Assembly: GCA_030531005.1 (NCBI GenBank)
Contig: JAUMTW010000001.1
Span: 427,036-491,035 of the forward strand
Direction of reading: 5' to 3'
Origin: Corynebacterium sp.
GTDB taxonomy: Bacteria; Actinomycetota; Actinomycetes; Mycobacteriales; Mycobacteriaceae
DNA length: 64,000 nt
Shown here: piece after piece, positions 9,054 through 17,960 of the stretch
Layout: the number at the start of each line of letters is the position of its first letter
Position numbering within the stretch: position 1 is the stretch's first letter
Program-made: the position numbers and the translations under genes
Notes under the pieces: model-generated
Told to the model about the DNA's origin: nothing
What the model saw: only the letters and a program-made list of their open reading frames with translations
Databases searched by the model: none

Positions 9054-10661
9054 ATGTCGTTCCCTTATTTTCCCTCATTATGGAGCGCTCGTACACAGCA
9101 CAACGCTCCCGCAAATCCTATGGCACTTCGGCGTTTGCCCGCCTGCATTGGCTTCCTCCTCAGTGTGTTGATGCTGCTTAATGCTGCCTTCGTGCCAGTT
9201 CAGGCAAATGTGGAGACTAAAGATTCTCCAAGTGAGGCGGTACCTATTGCTGCAAATGCGCCCTCAAAAATCACTCAAGCAGGTCAATGGTTGGTTGATG
9301 AACAAGGCCGAGTTTTCTTAACCCAAGGCGTGAACATGGTATACAAGCATCCTCCATATACCGCACAGGCCGCTGGGTTTAATGCTGATGATGCCGAGTG
9401 GTTACAGGCGCAAGGGTTTGATTCGGTTCGCCTTGGCATTATTTGGAAAGCAGTAGAACCAGAGCCTGGCGTGTATGACGATGTATATTTGGCGCAGATT
9501 GCCGAAACGGTGACGATGCTTGCTGATCATGGCATCGCTACGCTCATTGATGCTCACCAGGATATGTATCACGAAAAATTTCAGGGAGAGTTCGCGCCGG
9601 ATTGGGCTGTAATTGATGACGGCTATCCTAGTTTCCTGCAAATAGGATTTCCCACCAATCAAGTTGTAAATGTGGGTTTGCTTCGAGCCTACGATAACTT
9701 CTTAAATAATCGGATGGGGCCAGGAGGCGTCGGCCTTCAAGATCGTTTTGCAGCCATGTGGCAGCATGTAGTCACGCAATTGGGTGGACTTCCATCCATC
9801 ATGGGCTATGACATTATCAATGAGCCCTGGCCAGGCAGTGATTTCCCAATCTGCTATGCAACGCTCGGGCATTGCGATGATGCAATAGCGAAACTTGATA
9901 GCTTGCATCAAAAAGCTGCGGATGCCATAACGGCAGTAGACCCTACAGCAACAATATATTTTGAGCCGTATTCGGTTTGGAATGCAGGGATAGCAATTAA
10001 CCCGCAAGCCCCCAAGGTTCCAGAGACTGCGGGTACCGTATTGAGCTGGCATGTGTACTGTGCAACCAATGCACTAATTGGGAAATATACCGGGTGTGAC
10101 CTACCAGATGGACAAGCGTTTGCTAACGCTCAGGCGATTTCCGATTCCCAGCAAATTCCGTCATTACTCTCTGAGTTTGGAGCCACAGATGATACTGACA
10201 CCTTATTAGGGGTAACGAACCTGGCTCGGGCTAATCGAATTGGCTGGCAGTATTGGTCCTATTGTGGATGTGATGATCCCACTACTCAAAATCAGCGGGA
10301 GCAAGGCATCGTTGCAGATCCCCAAGTCCCGGGGGCGGTCACAGCTGATGCTGTCAACGCAGAAAAGCTTGCAGTGCTCGCCCCGCCTCATATGCGTTTG
10401 ATAGCCGGAACTCCTGAGCTAACTCATTGGGATCACAACGCCAAGCAGTACCAAGCTCGCTGGACAACGACGCGAGCAGATGAGACTGGAGTATTTACGG
10501 CCGGTGAAAGTGTACTGTATGTGCCTTCGGCAAATTTCCCACATGGATTTGATATCCACGTCACTGGAGGTAGTTATACTATCGCACCCGATGGGCATAC
10601 GGTATATATTGCAGCAGATAAAGAAGCTTCAGAAGTTGCGGTAGAAGTGGTACCTGCTTGA
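9054..10661 (+). CDS. Secreted endoglycoceramidase-like GH5 glycosidase
   Basis: A 535-residue GH5 protein related to actinobacterial endoglycosylceramidases, which cut the bond between the oligosaccharide and ceramide of glycosphingolipids. The acid/base Glu is in IINEPWPGS (E257) and the nucleophile in SEFGATDD (E374). The LIDAHQDMY motif and the C-terminal beta-sandwich (about 430-535) also fit this group. A Sec signal lies at about residues 23-51 (MALRRLP then a hydrophobic core ending VQA). The ATG at 9054 has TTTAGGGT directly upstream. The ATG at 9120 would give a shorter and more typical signal peptide and may be the true start. No membrane anchor or LPXTG motif is seen, so the enzyme should be released. 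Its partner sialidase gene is divergently transcribed next door. Confidence 0.88.
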   Translation: MSFPYFPSLWSARTQHNAPANPMALRRLPACIGFLLSVLMLLNAAFVPVQANVETKDSPSEAVPIAANAPSKITQAGQWLVDEQGRVFLTQGVNMVYKHPPYTAQAAGFNADDAEWLQAQGFDSVRLGIIWKAVEPEPGVYDDVYLAQIAETVTMLADHGIATLIDAHQDMYHEKFQGEFAPDWAVIDDGYPSFLQIGFPTNQVVNVGLLRAYDNFLNNRMGPGGVGLQDRFAAMWQHVVTQLGGLPSIMGYDIINEPWPGSDFPICYATLGHCDDAIAKLDSLHQKAADAITAVDPTATIYFEPYSVWNAGIAINPQAPKVPETAGTVLSWHVYCATNALIGKYTGCDLPDGQAFANAQAISDSQQIPSLLSEFGATDDTDTLLGVTNLARANRIGWQYWSYCGCDDPTTQNQREQGIVADPQVPGAVTADAVNAEKLAVLAPPHMRLIAGTPELTHWDHNAKQYQARWTTTRADETGVFTAGESVLYVPSANFPHGFDIHVTGGSYTIAPDGHTVYIAADKEASEVAVEVVPA

Positions 10662-11239
10662 TTGCTCCCTGCGTTGGTGCTACCTGCCAGTCAGGAACTT
10701 ACTGCGCAGGTGTACCGCGCCATAGTCTGCGCTACTTGTGCCTTTAGGGCTTTCTTGCTTGTCAATGCTGGGGGAAGCATGAAACTACCTCCAAGGGGCA
10801 ATTGAGAAGATTTACGGTCACAGCGACGCTTTTTAGCTTTGCACAGGAAACTGCAGATTCCCTGTAGTTAGCTCGCCTGCGCTCATGCCCCAGCTGAGTT
10901 CAATCCGGGAAAGTTGAGCATCGTTGGACCAGTAAATCTGAGCGACGTGGAAGGGGAGCGGCTTTTGATCTCCAGTAGTGAGCGCGCGAGTAATCTGCGA
11001 TTTCCGATTCTTCGCTGAAAATGTGGATTCGTTCGTGGAAATTTGGGAAATGCCCGGAAAATGTATTGTGTTCTGTGGGAAATTCTCCTAATATTGTGAC
11101 TGTTTTACGCCAAATTGCTTTGTGTGACTCTGGCGACATTGTATCCGGTTTTTGTGCTGCATGTACGGTACGCAATCGTTTGAATGTTGACTCGAGCAAC
11201 AAGGCGATTGGCCTCTTATTCGAATTGAAAGGTTGACTC
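10662..11239. other. 578-bp region upstream of ptsG
   Basis: It contains the end of the endoglycoceramidase transcript and the ptsG promoter region. A weak TACCTGC/GCAGGTGTA hairpin lies at about 10680-10713. An imperfect GlxR-like site (TGTGACTCTGGCGACA, 11123-11138) is discussed under rejected items. The 71-codon plus frame at 11021-11236 looks spurious. Confidence 0.35.
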
Positions 11240-13294
11240 ATGGCTTCTGTGAAGCAGACTTCTGAGTTTATCTTGGAGCAGGTTGGTGGTGCCGAAAACA
11301 TCTCCAGCCTTACGCACTGTGCAACCCGTTTGCGCTTCCAATTGCGTGACCAGTCCAAGGCAAACCAGGAAGCCCTGGATGAAAACACTGACGTCCTTGG
11401 CGTGGTACCCCAGGGTAGCACTGGCCTACAAGTCGTGATGGGTGGTGGAGTTGCTGACTACTACCAAGAAATCGTTCGCCAACCAGGCATGGCTGATAAA
11501 GCAGCTGCCGATGAAGATGCGGATCAGAAGAAGAATTCCAAAGAATACGGCGGCGTACGCGGCAAGTATTCCAAGGTCGACTACTGCTTCGAATTCCTCT
11601 CGGACACCTTCCGTCCTATCCTATGGGCGTTACTTGGTGCCTCACTTATCATCACCTTGCTGGTATTACTCGATACCTTCGAGGTCCAGGATTTCCGTCA
11701 AGAGCTCAGCGAGCAGCCTCCAACCTATCAGTTGCTGCACGCAATGTATCAGTCGGTGTTCTACTTCCTGCCAATCATGATTGGTGCTACTGCAGCTCGT
11801 AAGCTTGGCGCCAATGAGTGGGTAGGTGCAGCCATTCCGGCAGCCTTGATGACTCCAGAATTCGCAGGGTTGGGCAACGTTGCTGAAACTGTGAACTTTA
11901 TGGGTGGCGACGCTCAGTCGGTTACAGTTTTCGGTCTGCCACTGATTCTCAATGATTATGCTGGTCAGGTCTTCCCGCCGCTGCTTTCCTCCATTGGACT
12001 GTACTGGGTAGAAAAAGGGTTAAAGAAGATCATTCCTTCAGCAGTGCACATGGTATTCGTGCCATTCTTTTCGCTGCTATTCATGATCCCGATCACCGCC
12101 TTCTTGCTCGGCCCCTTTGGTATCGGTGTTGGTAACGCAATCTCCAACTTCTTAAGCGCAGTTAATGACTTCTCGCCATTCGTGCTCGCCATTGTGATCC
12201 CATTGATGTACCCATTCTTGGTGCCGCTGGGTCTGCACTGGCCACTGAATGCGATCATGATCAACAATATCGCAACCTTGGGCTATGACTTCATCCAAGG
12301 CCCAATGGGTGCGTGGAACTTCGCCTGCTTCGGTGTCGTCACCGCTGTCTTCGTCCTGTCCATTAAGGAAAAGAATCCCCAAATGCGTCAGGTCTCTTTA
12401 GGCGGTTCTATGGCCGGTCTGCTTGGTGGCATTTCCGAGCCATCACTCTACGGCGTGCTGTTGCGATTCCGGAAGTCATATGCTCGCCTCCTGCCAGGCT
12501 GCTTGGTAGGCGGTATCGTAATGGGCTTCTTTGGAGTCACCGCAAATGCCTTCGTATTCACTTCAGTACTGACCATTCCCGCAATGGACCCAATTGGTGG
12601 CTATGCCTTAGGTATCCTGGCAGCCTTCACCACTTCTTTCCTGTTGGTACTCTTCTTTGATTACCGCACCAAAGAAGAAAAGGAAGAAGTACTGGCAAAG
12701 CTTGCTGCGCAGCGCCAAACTTCTGAAGAAGTTGCACCTGCAGCACCTGCTGCCGCGCAGGAACCTGCTTCCCACGGTGGCGTTGCTGTTGCTACCAAGC
12801 CAGTGAAGACCGCGCTGCAAGCCGGTACTGTCACTGAGCTGACCAGCCCGCTCGAAGGCGAAGCTGTTGCCTTGAGCGAAGTTCCAGACCCAATCTTTGC
12901 CGCTGCAAAGCTTGGCGAAGGGATTGCCATTAACCCAACCGGGGATACGGTGTATGCCCCGGCCGATGCAACGGTGCTCACCGTGCAGAAGTCTGGTCAC
13001 GCTATCGGTCTGCGCTTGGATTCTGGTATTGATTTGTTAGTCCACGTTGGTATCGACACCGTCCAACTCGGTGGCGAGGGCTTTGACGTCAAGGTGGAAA
13101 AGAAGCAGCAGGTTCGCCGCGGCGAGGCATTGATTTCTTTCGATAAAGCCTTCATCACCTCTAAGGGCTACAGCATGATAACCCCAGTGTTGGTTACCAA
13201 TACACCGAAGTTCGCTAATGTCGAAGGTCTGCCTGCTGCAGCGGCGAACACCGATACCGTGGTTATCCGTACTACCGCAAAGGATGCAGAGTAA
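11240..13294 (+). CDS. ptsG: Glucose-specific PTS permease EIIBCA
   Basis: A 684-residue phosphotransferase permease that imports and phosphorylates glucose. Domains run B-C-A: EIIB with the phospho-Cys in THCATRLRF (C27), EIIC at about residues 110-480 with about ten membrane segments, an Ala/Pro-rich linker (about 495-530), and EIIA with the phospho-His in LLVHVGIDTV (H602). The EYGGVRGKYS stretch and FEFLSDTFRPILWALLGAS match my memory of C. glutamicum PtsG, which has nearly the same length. GAAAGG lies just before the ATG. A good hairpin terminator follows, so it is probably monocistronic. In C. glutamicum ptsG is repressed by SugR. I could not verify an operator here. Confidence 0.95.
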   Translation: MASVKQTSEFILEQVGGAENISSLTHCATRLRFQLRDQSKANQEALDENTDVLGVVPQGSTGLQVVMGGGVADYYQEIVRQPGMADKAAADEDADQKKNSKEYGGVRGKYSKVDYCFEFLSDTFRPILWALLGASLIITLLVLLDTFEVQDFRQELSEQPPTYQLLHAMYQSVFYFLPIMIGATAARKLGANEWVGAAIPAALMTPEFAGLGNVAETVNFMGGDAQSVTVFGLPLILNDYAGQVFPPLLSSIGLYWVEKGLKKIIPSAVHMVFVPFFSLLFMIPITAFLLGPFGIGVGNAISNFLSAVNDFSPFVLAIVIPLMYPFLVPLGLHWPLNAIMINNIATLGYDFIQGPMGAWNFACFGVVTAVFVLSIKEKNPQMRQVSLGGSMAGLLGGISEPSLYGVLLRFRKSYARLLPGCLVGGIVMGFFGVTANAFVFTSVLTIPAMDPIGGYALGILAAFTTSFLLVLFFDYRTKEEKEEVLAKLAAQRQTSEEVAPAAPAAAQEPASHGGVAVATKPVKTALQAGTVTELTSPLEGEAVALSEVPDPIFAAAKLGEGIAINPTGDTVYAPADATVLTVQKSGHAIGLRLDSGIDLLVHVGIDTVQLGGEGFDVKVEKKQQVRRGEALISFDKAFITSKGYSMITPVLVTNTPKFANVEGLPAAAANTDTVVIRTTAKDAE

Positions 13295-13370
13295 TCGGGT
13301 AGTCGTACGAGCACACGAGCGCTCTAGCGCTCTAGTGCAGTTTGGTGAGCTGCTTGCCTGCTGACTGTGA

Positions 13371-13407
13371 AAAGGCCTTGGCACTTCAACGAAGCGTCAA
13401 GGCCTTT
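13371..13407 (+). terminator. ptsG terminator hairpin
   Basis: AAAGGCCTTG (13371-13380) is the exact reverse complement of 13398-13407, with an inner CTTC/GAAG pairing and a final TTT. It lies 77 bases after the ptsG stop codon. Confidence 0.75.
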
Positions 13408-13472
13408 GTGCTGCCTCCAGGAGTAGGGGGGGATGGGGTCGCGCATGTCTTTTTACGGGCTAGAATGAGCCT

Positions 13473-14099
13473 ATGTATATTGTGGGCTTAACAGGTGGTA
13501 TCGGTAGTGGAAAGTCAACAGTCAGTACCTGGCTCAGAAGCCACGCGCCAGACGTTGTCACCATCGTTGATGCGGATGCCGTATCGCGTGAAATTATGTC
13601 TCCGGGTTCACCAGTCTTGCCGCAGCTCCAAGAAGTATTTGGTGCCGATATTCTTGATGAGCATGGCGAGCTGCGACGCAGCCTGTTAGCCCAGCGCGCC
13701 TTCCACGATGAGCAACACACCGCCCAGCTTAATGCGATTACTCATCCAGAAATTCGACGTCGCGTGCGAGCCAAGATTGATGAAGCCACCACGCCATTAG
13801 TGATCCTAGATCACCCGCTGCTTATTGAAACGAATGCCGATGCGCTCGTAGATTCCGTGCTCGTTGTTACGGCTGATGTAGAAGCGCGAATAGCCCGCCT
13901 AGTACATCAGCGAGGACTGGATGAAGTGGATGTGCGCCGGCGTATGGCACAGCAGCTCAGCGATGCTCAGCGAAATAGTTATGCGGACGAACTTATTGAT
14001 AATTCTGGCACTTTGGAGGAATTAGAGGCCCAGATTGCCCAGTGGTGGGATGAGCTTGCGCAGCAACTGGGTTTGGGTGCTTCACAGGCATTGAGTTGA
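13473..14099 (+). CDS. coaE: Dephospho-CoA kinase
   Basis: This enzyme phosphorylates the ribose 3'-OH of dephospho-CoA with ATP, the last step of coenzyme A synthesis. The 208-residue protein starts with the P-loop GLTGGIGSGKST (residues 5-16), followed by VDADAVSREI and LDHPLLIET, all typical of CoaE. The length is close to the usual 200 residues, since it lacks the extra C-terminal domain found in mycobacteria. The ATG at 13473 is the natural start because the P-loop follows at once. Its position upstream of uvrB matches other corynebacteria. It is cytosolic and probably essential. Confidence 0.95.
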   Translation: MYIVGLTGGIGSGKSTVSTWLRSHAPDVVTIVDADAVSREIMSPGSPVLPQLQEVFGADILDEHGELRRSLLAQRAFHDEQHTAQLNAITHPEIRRRVRAKIDEATTPLVILDHPLLIETNADALVDSVLVVTADVEARIARLVHQRGLDEVDVRRRMAQQLSDAQRNSYADELIDNSGTLEELEAQIAQWWDELAQQLGLGASQALS

Positions 14100-14280
14100 A
14101 ACAATTTCCATTGTGCTATAGAAATATTTCATAGCGGTGCCTATGGGGATTGAACTGGGCAAATAGATTGATGCAGCAGTCAAGTAATTGTGCTTCTGCC
14201 GAAAATCTCGTAACAGAAAGATCCCTGCGCTTCTATAATTGGTAGCAGTTCTCGTTCCTAGGCCTTCGAAAGGTGCTCTT

Positions 14281-15717
14281 ATGGCTGATACCCGCCTTGC
14301 TCACTTCATTAATGGCGAATTTGTTACCCCCCGTGGCAGCGAATCCCTCGACATCATCAACCCTGCCACCAATGAGGTTGTGGCGGAAGCCCCAATTGCT
14401 ACCGCCGCAGAAATTGACGCTGCTTTTGCAGCTGCAACGGCCGCCTTTGAATCTATGCGCACGAGCACTCCTAGTCAGCGTCAGCGTTGGCTGCTGCAGC
14501 TGGCAGATTCCTTAGAAGAGCACGCCGATGAGATCATCGATGCCCAACACCGCAACACCGGTCAACCAAAGGCAGCAATTCGGCAGGAAGAGGTCTTAGG
14601 TGGCGCCGATCAATTGCGTTTCTTCGCAGGTGCTGCTCGCACCTTAGAAGGCCGCGCAGCCATGGAGTACCTCCCCGGGCATACTTCGTATATCCGTCGT
14701 GAACCACTTGGCGTCATTGCACAAGTCACTCCTTGGAACTATCCATTGGCGATGGCGATCTGGAAAATCGGCCCTGCAATTGCAGCCGGTAACACTATCG
14801 TGATGAAGCCATCGGATACCACCCCAGAATCCACCCTGGTGCTTGCCAAGCTGGCAAAGGATATCTTGCCTGCAGGAGTCTTCAACGTTATTTTGGGCGA
14901 TGCCAGTGTAGGTTCTGCTATGAGTGTGCATCCAGATGCGGCAATGGTTGCTATCACCGGGTCCGTGCGTGCTGGTCAAGCAGTAGCGAAGGCTGCTGGA
15001 GGGGAGCTCAAACGCACCCACCTGGAACTTGGTGGTAAGGCTCCAGCCATTGTTTTCGCCGATGCTGATTTGCCTCGCACGGCAGAACTCCTGTGCGCCT
15101 ATGGTTTCTTTAATGCCGGGCAAGATTGTACCGCCGTCACCCGTGTGCTCGTGGAGGAAAGTATTGCCGATGAATTTAGCGACCTGCTCGTTGCTGCGGC
15201 CAAGAAGGTCAGTACAGGTAACACTAATGAGGCTGATAATGAATATGGCCCGCTGAATAATTCCCGACACTTTGCCGCTGTGAGTGAAAAACTGGAGAAC
15301 CTGCCAAACCATGCCACGGTCTTAACTGGTGGTAAACGCGTGGCAGGGAACCCTGGCTTTTTCATCGAGCCAACTGTCATTAGCGGAGTGCGTCAAGATG
15401 ATGCGATCGTGCAAGAAGAAAGCTTCGCTCCAATCCTGACCATTCAAACGTTTGAGAGTGAAGAAGAGGCATTACGCCTTGCGAATGGGGTGGACTACGC
15501 CCTGGCATCCTCGGTGTGGACCAGCAACCATGGGAGGGCCGGTCGTTTTGCCCGCGATTTAGACTTCGGCTGTGTATGGATCAATACGCACATGGTGCTG
15601 TGTGCGGAGATGCCTCATGGTGGCTTTAAGCTTTCCGGTGATGGCAATGACTTGTCCATCTATGCCGTGGAGGAATATACCCGCATTAAACATGTAATGA
15701 GTGACATTACGGCCTAA
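14281..15717 (+). CDS. patD: Aldehyde dehydrogenase, gamma-aminobutyraldehyde type
   Basis: A 478-residue NAD(P)+-dependent aldehyde dehydrogenase. Visible motifs are the cofactor-binding VTPWNYPLAMAIWKIGPAI, the general base Glu in LELGGKAP and the catalytic Cys in NAGQDCTA. The ending GGFKLSGDGNDLSIYAVEEY and similarity to C. glutamicum PatD suggest oxidation of gamma-aminobutyraldehyde from putrescine. No patA or putrescine importer lies beside it, so this assignment is moderate. The ATG at 14281 is chosen because GAAAGG lies 8 bases upstream. The GTG at 14239 would add residues that the family lacks. It sits alone between coaE and uvrB. Confidence 0.85.
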   Translation: MADTRLAHFINGEFVTPRGSESLDIINPATNEVVAEAPIATAAEIDAAFAAATAAFESMRTSTPSQRQRWLLQLADSLEEHADEIIDAQHRNTGQPKAAIRQEEVLGGADQLRFFAGAARTLEGRAAMEYLPGHTSYIRREPLGVIAQVTPWNYPLAMAIWKIGPAIAAGNTIVMKPSDTTPESTLVLAKLAKDILPAGVFNVILGDASVGSAMSVHPDAAMVAITGSVRAGQAVAKAAGGELKRTHLELGGKAPAIVFADADLPRTAELLCAYGFFNAGQDCTAVTRVLVEESIADEFSDLLVAAAKKVSTGNTNEADNEYGPLNNSRHFAAVSEKLENLPNHATVLTGGKRVAGNPGFFIEPTVISGVRQDDAIVQEESFAPILTIQTFESEEEALRLANGVDYALASSVWTSNHGRAGRFARDLDFGCVWINTHMVLCAEMPHGGFKLSGDGNDLSIYAVEEYTRIKHVMSDITA

Positions 15718-15736
15718 GGGCGTAGGGTAGACGAAC

Positions 15737-15777
15737 ACCTGGTATCCGAGAGAGCATGTATGCTGCGGCTGCCAGGT
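15737..15777 (+). terminator. Terminator after the aldehyde dehydrogenase gene
   Basis: ACCTGG (15737-15742) pairs with CCAGGT (15772-15777), with an inner AGCAT/ATGCT hairpin, and is followed by a TTTTTCTTT run. It falls 20 bases after the stop codon. Confidence 0.65.
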
Positions 15778-15857
15778 TTTTCTTTGTAGGGCACTTGCAG
15801 CGTGCTCCTGTGGGGGATCTTGCCCGGTAATTGTGGAGCGGGGTGTAAGCTAATCCC

Positions 15858-17960
15858 ATGGCATTTGCGGCAGAACACCCGGAGTTACCTGAATCAGATT
15901 TTCGCCCGGTGGGTGCAGTCGAACGCACCGGTGGCGAGTTTGAAGTCATCTCGGAATACCAGCCAGCAGGCGATCAACCACAAGCCATCGCCGAGCTGGA
16001 CAAACGACTGAATGACGGTGAGCGCGACATTGTGCTGCTTGGTGCCACTGGTACCGGTAAATCTGCCACCGCGGCCTGGCTTATTGAAAAGCAACAACGG
16101 CCCACCTTGGTCATGGCACCAAATAAGACCTTGGCTGCGCAGCTTGCACACGAGCTGCGTGAACTGCTGCCTCATAACGCGGTGGAATACTTCGTATCCT
16201 ATTACGACTACTATCAGCCAGAAGCCTATATTGCGCAGACCGATACTTATATTGAAAAGGATTCCTCGATCAACGACGACGTTGAGCGACTGCGCCATCG
16301 GGCTACCTCGAATTTGCTTTCCCGGCGTGATGTCGTCGTAGTCTCCTCAGTGTCGTGCATTTATGGTTTGGGTACTCCGCAATCCTATCTGGATCGCTCA
16401 GTGGTTTTGCGCGTTGGCGAAGAAGTCGAGCGGGACCGTTTCCTACGTCTGCTCATCGATATTCAATATGATCGCAATGATATTGGCTTTACCCGTGGTG
16501 CTTTCCGCGTAAAAGGCGATATTGTGGACATCATCCCGGCCTATGAGGAACTTGCAGTACGTGTGGAATTTTTCGGTGATGAAATTGATGCCCTCTACTA
16601 TATCCACCCCTTAACTGGGGATGTCATTAACCAGGTTGACGAACTCCGTATCTTCCCAGCCACACACTATGTGGCCAGTCCAGAGCGGATGGAAAAGGCA
16701 ATCGAGGCAATTAAAGAAGAACTCGCGGACCGCCTGGCCGACTTGGAAGAGCGCGGCAAACTGCTGGAGGCCCAACGCCTACGCATGCGCACTGAATATG
16801 ATCTCGAGATGATTCAACAGGTGGGTTTTTGCTCGGGTATCGAGAACTATTCACGGCATTTGGATGGGCGGCTTCCAGGCTCGGCGCCGGCAACTTTGTT
16901 GGACTATTTCCCCGAAGATTTCCTCACCATCATCGATGAGTCCCACGTAACCGTGCCACAAATTGGCGGTATGTTCGAAGGCGATATGTCGCGTAAACGC
17001 AACTTGGTGGAATTCGGCTTCCGCCTGCCGTCTGCCTTGGATAACCGGCCGCTAACCTGGGAAGAGTTCGAGCAGCGTGTGGGCCAAACTGTCTATTTGT
17101 CTGCAACCCCGGGTGATTATGAGATGTCCGCGGCAGGTGGAGAATTCGTCGAGCAGGTCATTCGCCCAACTGGCTTGGTCGATCCAGAGATTTCAGTACG
17201 CCCGACTAAGGGACAAATTGATGATCTTATCCACGAGATCCGCCTGCGCACTGCAAAAGATGAGCGGGTCTTGGTCACCACCTTAACCAAGAAGATGGCC
17301 GAAGACTTAACTGATTACCTGCTCTCGAATGGCATTAAGGTGCGCTACCTCCACTCAGATATCGACACCTTGCAGCGCGTGGAATTACTCCGCCAATTAC
17401 GACTTGGTGAATACGATGTACTGGTTGGTATCAACTTGCTGCGTGAGGGCCTTGACCTTCCCGAAGTTTCCTTAGTGGCTATTTTGGATGCTGATAAAGA
17501 AGGCTTCCTGCGGTCCACGCGCTCGCTCATTCAGACTATTGGTCGTGCAGCACGTAACGTATCGGGAGCGGTGATCATGTATGCCGATAAGATCACAGAT
17601 TCCATGCAATATGCTCTCGATGAAACTGAGCGCCGTCGCGAAAAGCAGATCGCATATAACACTGAACACGGCATAGACCCGCAACCGCTGCGTAAAAAGA
17701 TCGCCGACATCCTCGATCAGGTGGCTGAAGAAACGGACGGTGAAGTGCCGACTGATGGCAGTGCGGATGCGAGCTTCGCTATTGCAGAACGCAAAGAAAA
17801 TATGCCGGCAGCAGATTTGGAAAAGCTTATCAACGAGCTTACTACTCAGATGAAGATTGCCGCCCGGGAGTTACAATTCGAACTCGCCGGACGGCTGCGT
17901 GATGAAATCGCGGACCTACGCAAAGAACTGCGTAATATGCGCGAGGCTGGCATCGAGTGA
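15858..17960 (+). CDS. uvrB: Excinuclease ABC subunit B
   Basis: The damage-verifying helicase-like subunit of nucleotide excision repair, which is loaded by UvrA and recruits UvrC. The 700 residues show the Walker A motif [13 protein letters not shown] (about 61-73), the DNA-clamping beta-hairpin with [17 protein letters not shown], and the C-terminal UvrC-binding coiled coil (about 650-697, [19 protein letters not shown]). The length is typical. The ATG at 15858 matches the known corynebacterial N-terminus (MAFAAEHP), but no Shine-Dalgarno is visible, so the mRNA may be leaderless. The last 45 bases overlap the 3' end of the convergent HelD gene. Confidence 0.97.
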   Translation: MAFAAEHPELPESDFRPVGAVERTGGEFEVISEYQPAGDQPQAIAELDKRLNDGERDIVLLGATGTGKSATAAWLIEKQQRPTLVMAPNKTLAAQLAHELRELLPHNAVEYFVSYYDYYQPEAYIAQTDTYIEKDSSINDDVERLRHRATSNLLSRRDVVVVSSVSCIYGLGTPQSYLDRSVVLRVGEEVERDRFLRLLIDIQYDRNDIGFTRGAFRVKGDIVDIIPAYEELAVRVEFFGDEIDALYYIHPLTGDVINQVDELRIFPATHYVASPERMEKAIEAIKEELADRLADLEERGKLLEAQRLRMRTEYDLEMIQQVGFCSGIENYSRHLDGRLPGSAPATLLDYFPEDFLTIIDESHVTVPQIGGMFEGDMSRKRNLVEFGFRLPSALDNRPLTWEEFEQRVGQTVYLSATPGDYEMSAAGGEFVEQVIRPTGLVDPEISVRPTKGQIDDLIHEIRLRTAKDERVLVTTLTKKMAEDLTDYLLSNGIKVRYLHSDIDTLQRVELLRQLRLGEYDVLVGINLLREGLDLPEVSLVAILDADKEGFLRSTRSLIQTIGRAARNVSGAVIMYADKITDSMQYALDETERRREKQIAYNTEHGIDPQPLRKKIADILDQVAEETDGEVPTDGSADASFAIAERKENMPAADLEKLINELTTQMKIAARELQFELAGRLRDEIADLRKELRNMREAGIE

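Noticed and set aside
11123-11138. GlxR/CRP-like site TGTGACTCTGGCGACA upstream of ptsG
   Set aside because: The right half mismatches TCACA at two positions and the centre lacks the TA step, so it is too weak to call.
11021-11236. 71-codon plus frame just before ptsG
   Set aside because: It ends three bases before the ptsG start but has no family, an odd composition and no ribosome site. It is more likely leader sequence.
14644-15312. 222-codon minus frame inside the aldehyde dehydrogenase gene
   Set aside because: It is an antisense shadow of an intact conserved gene with no protein likeness of its own.
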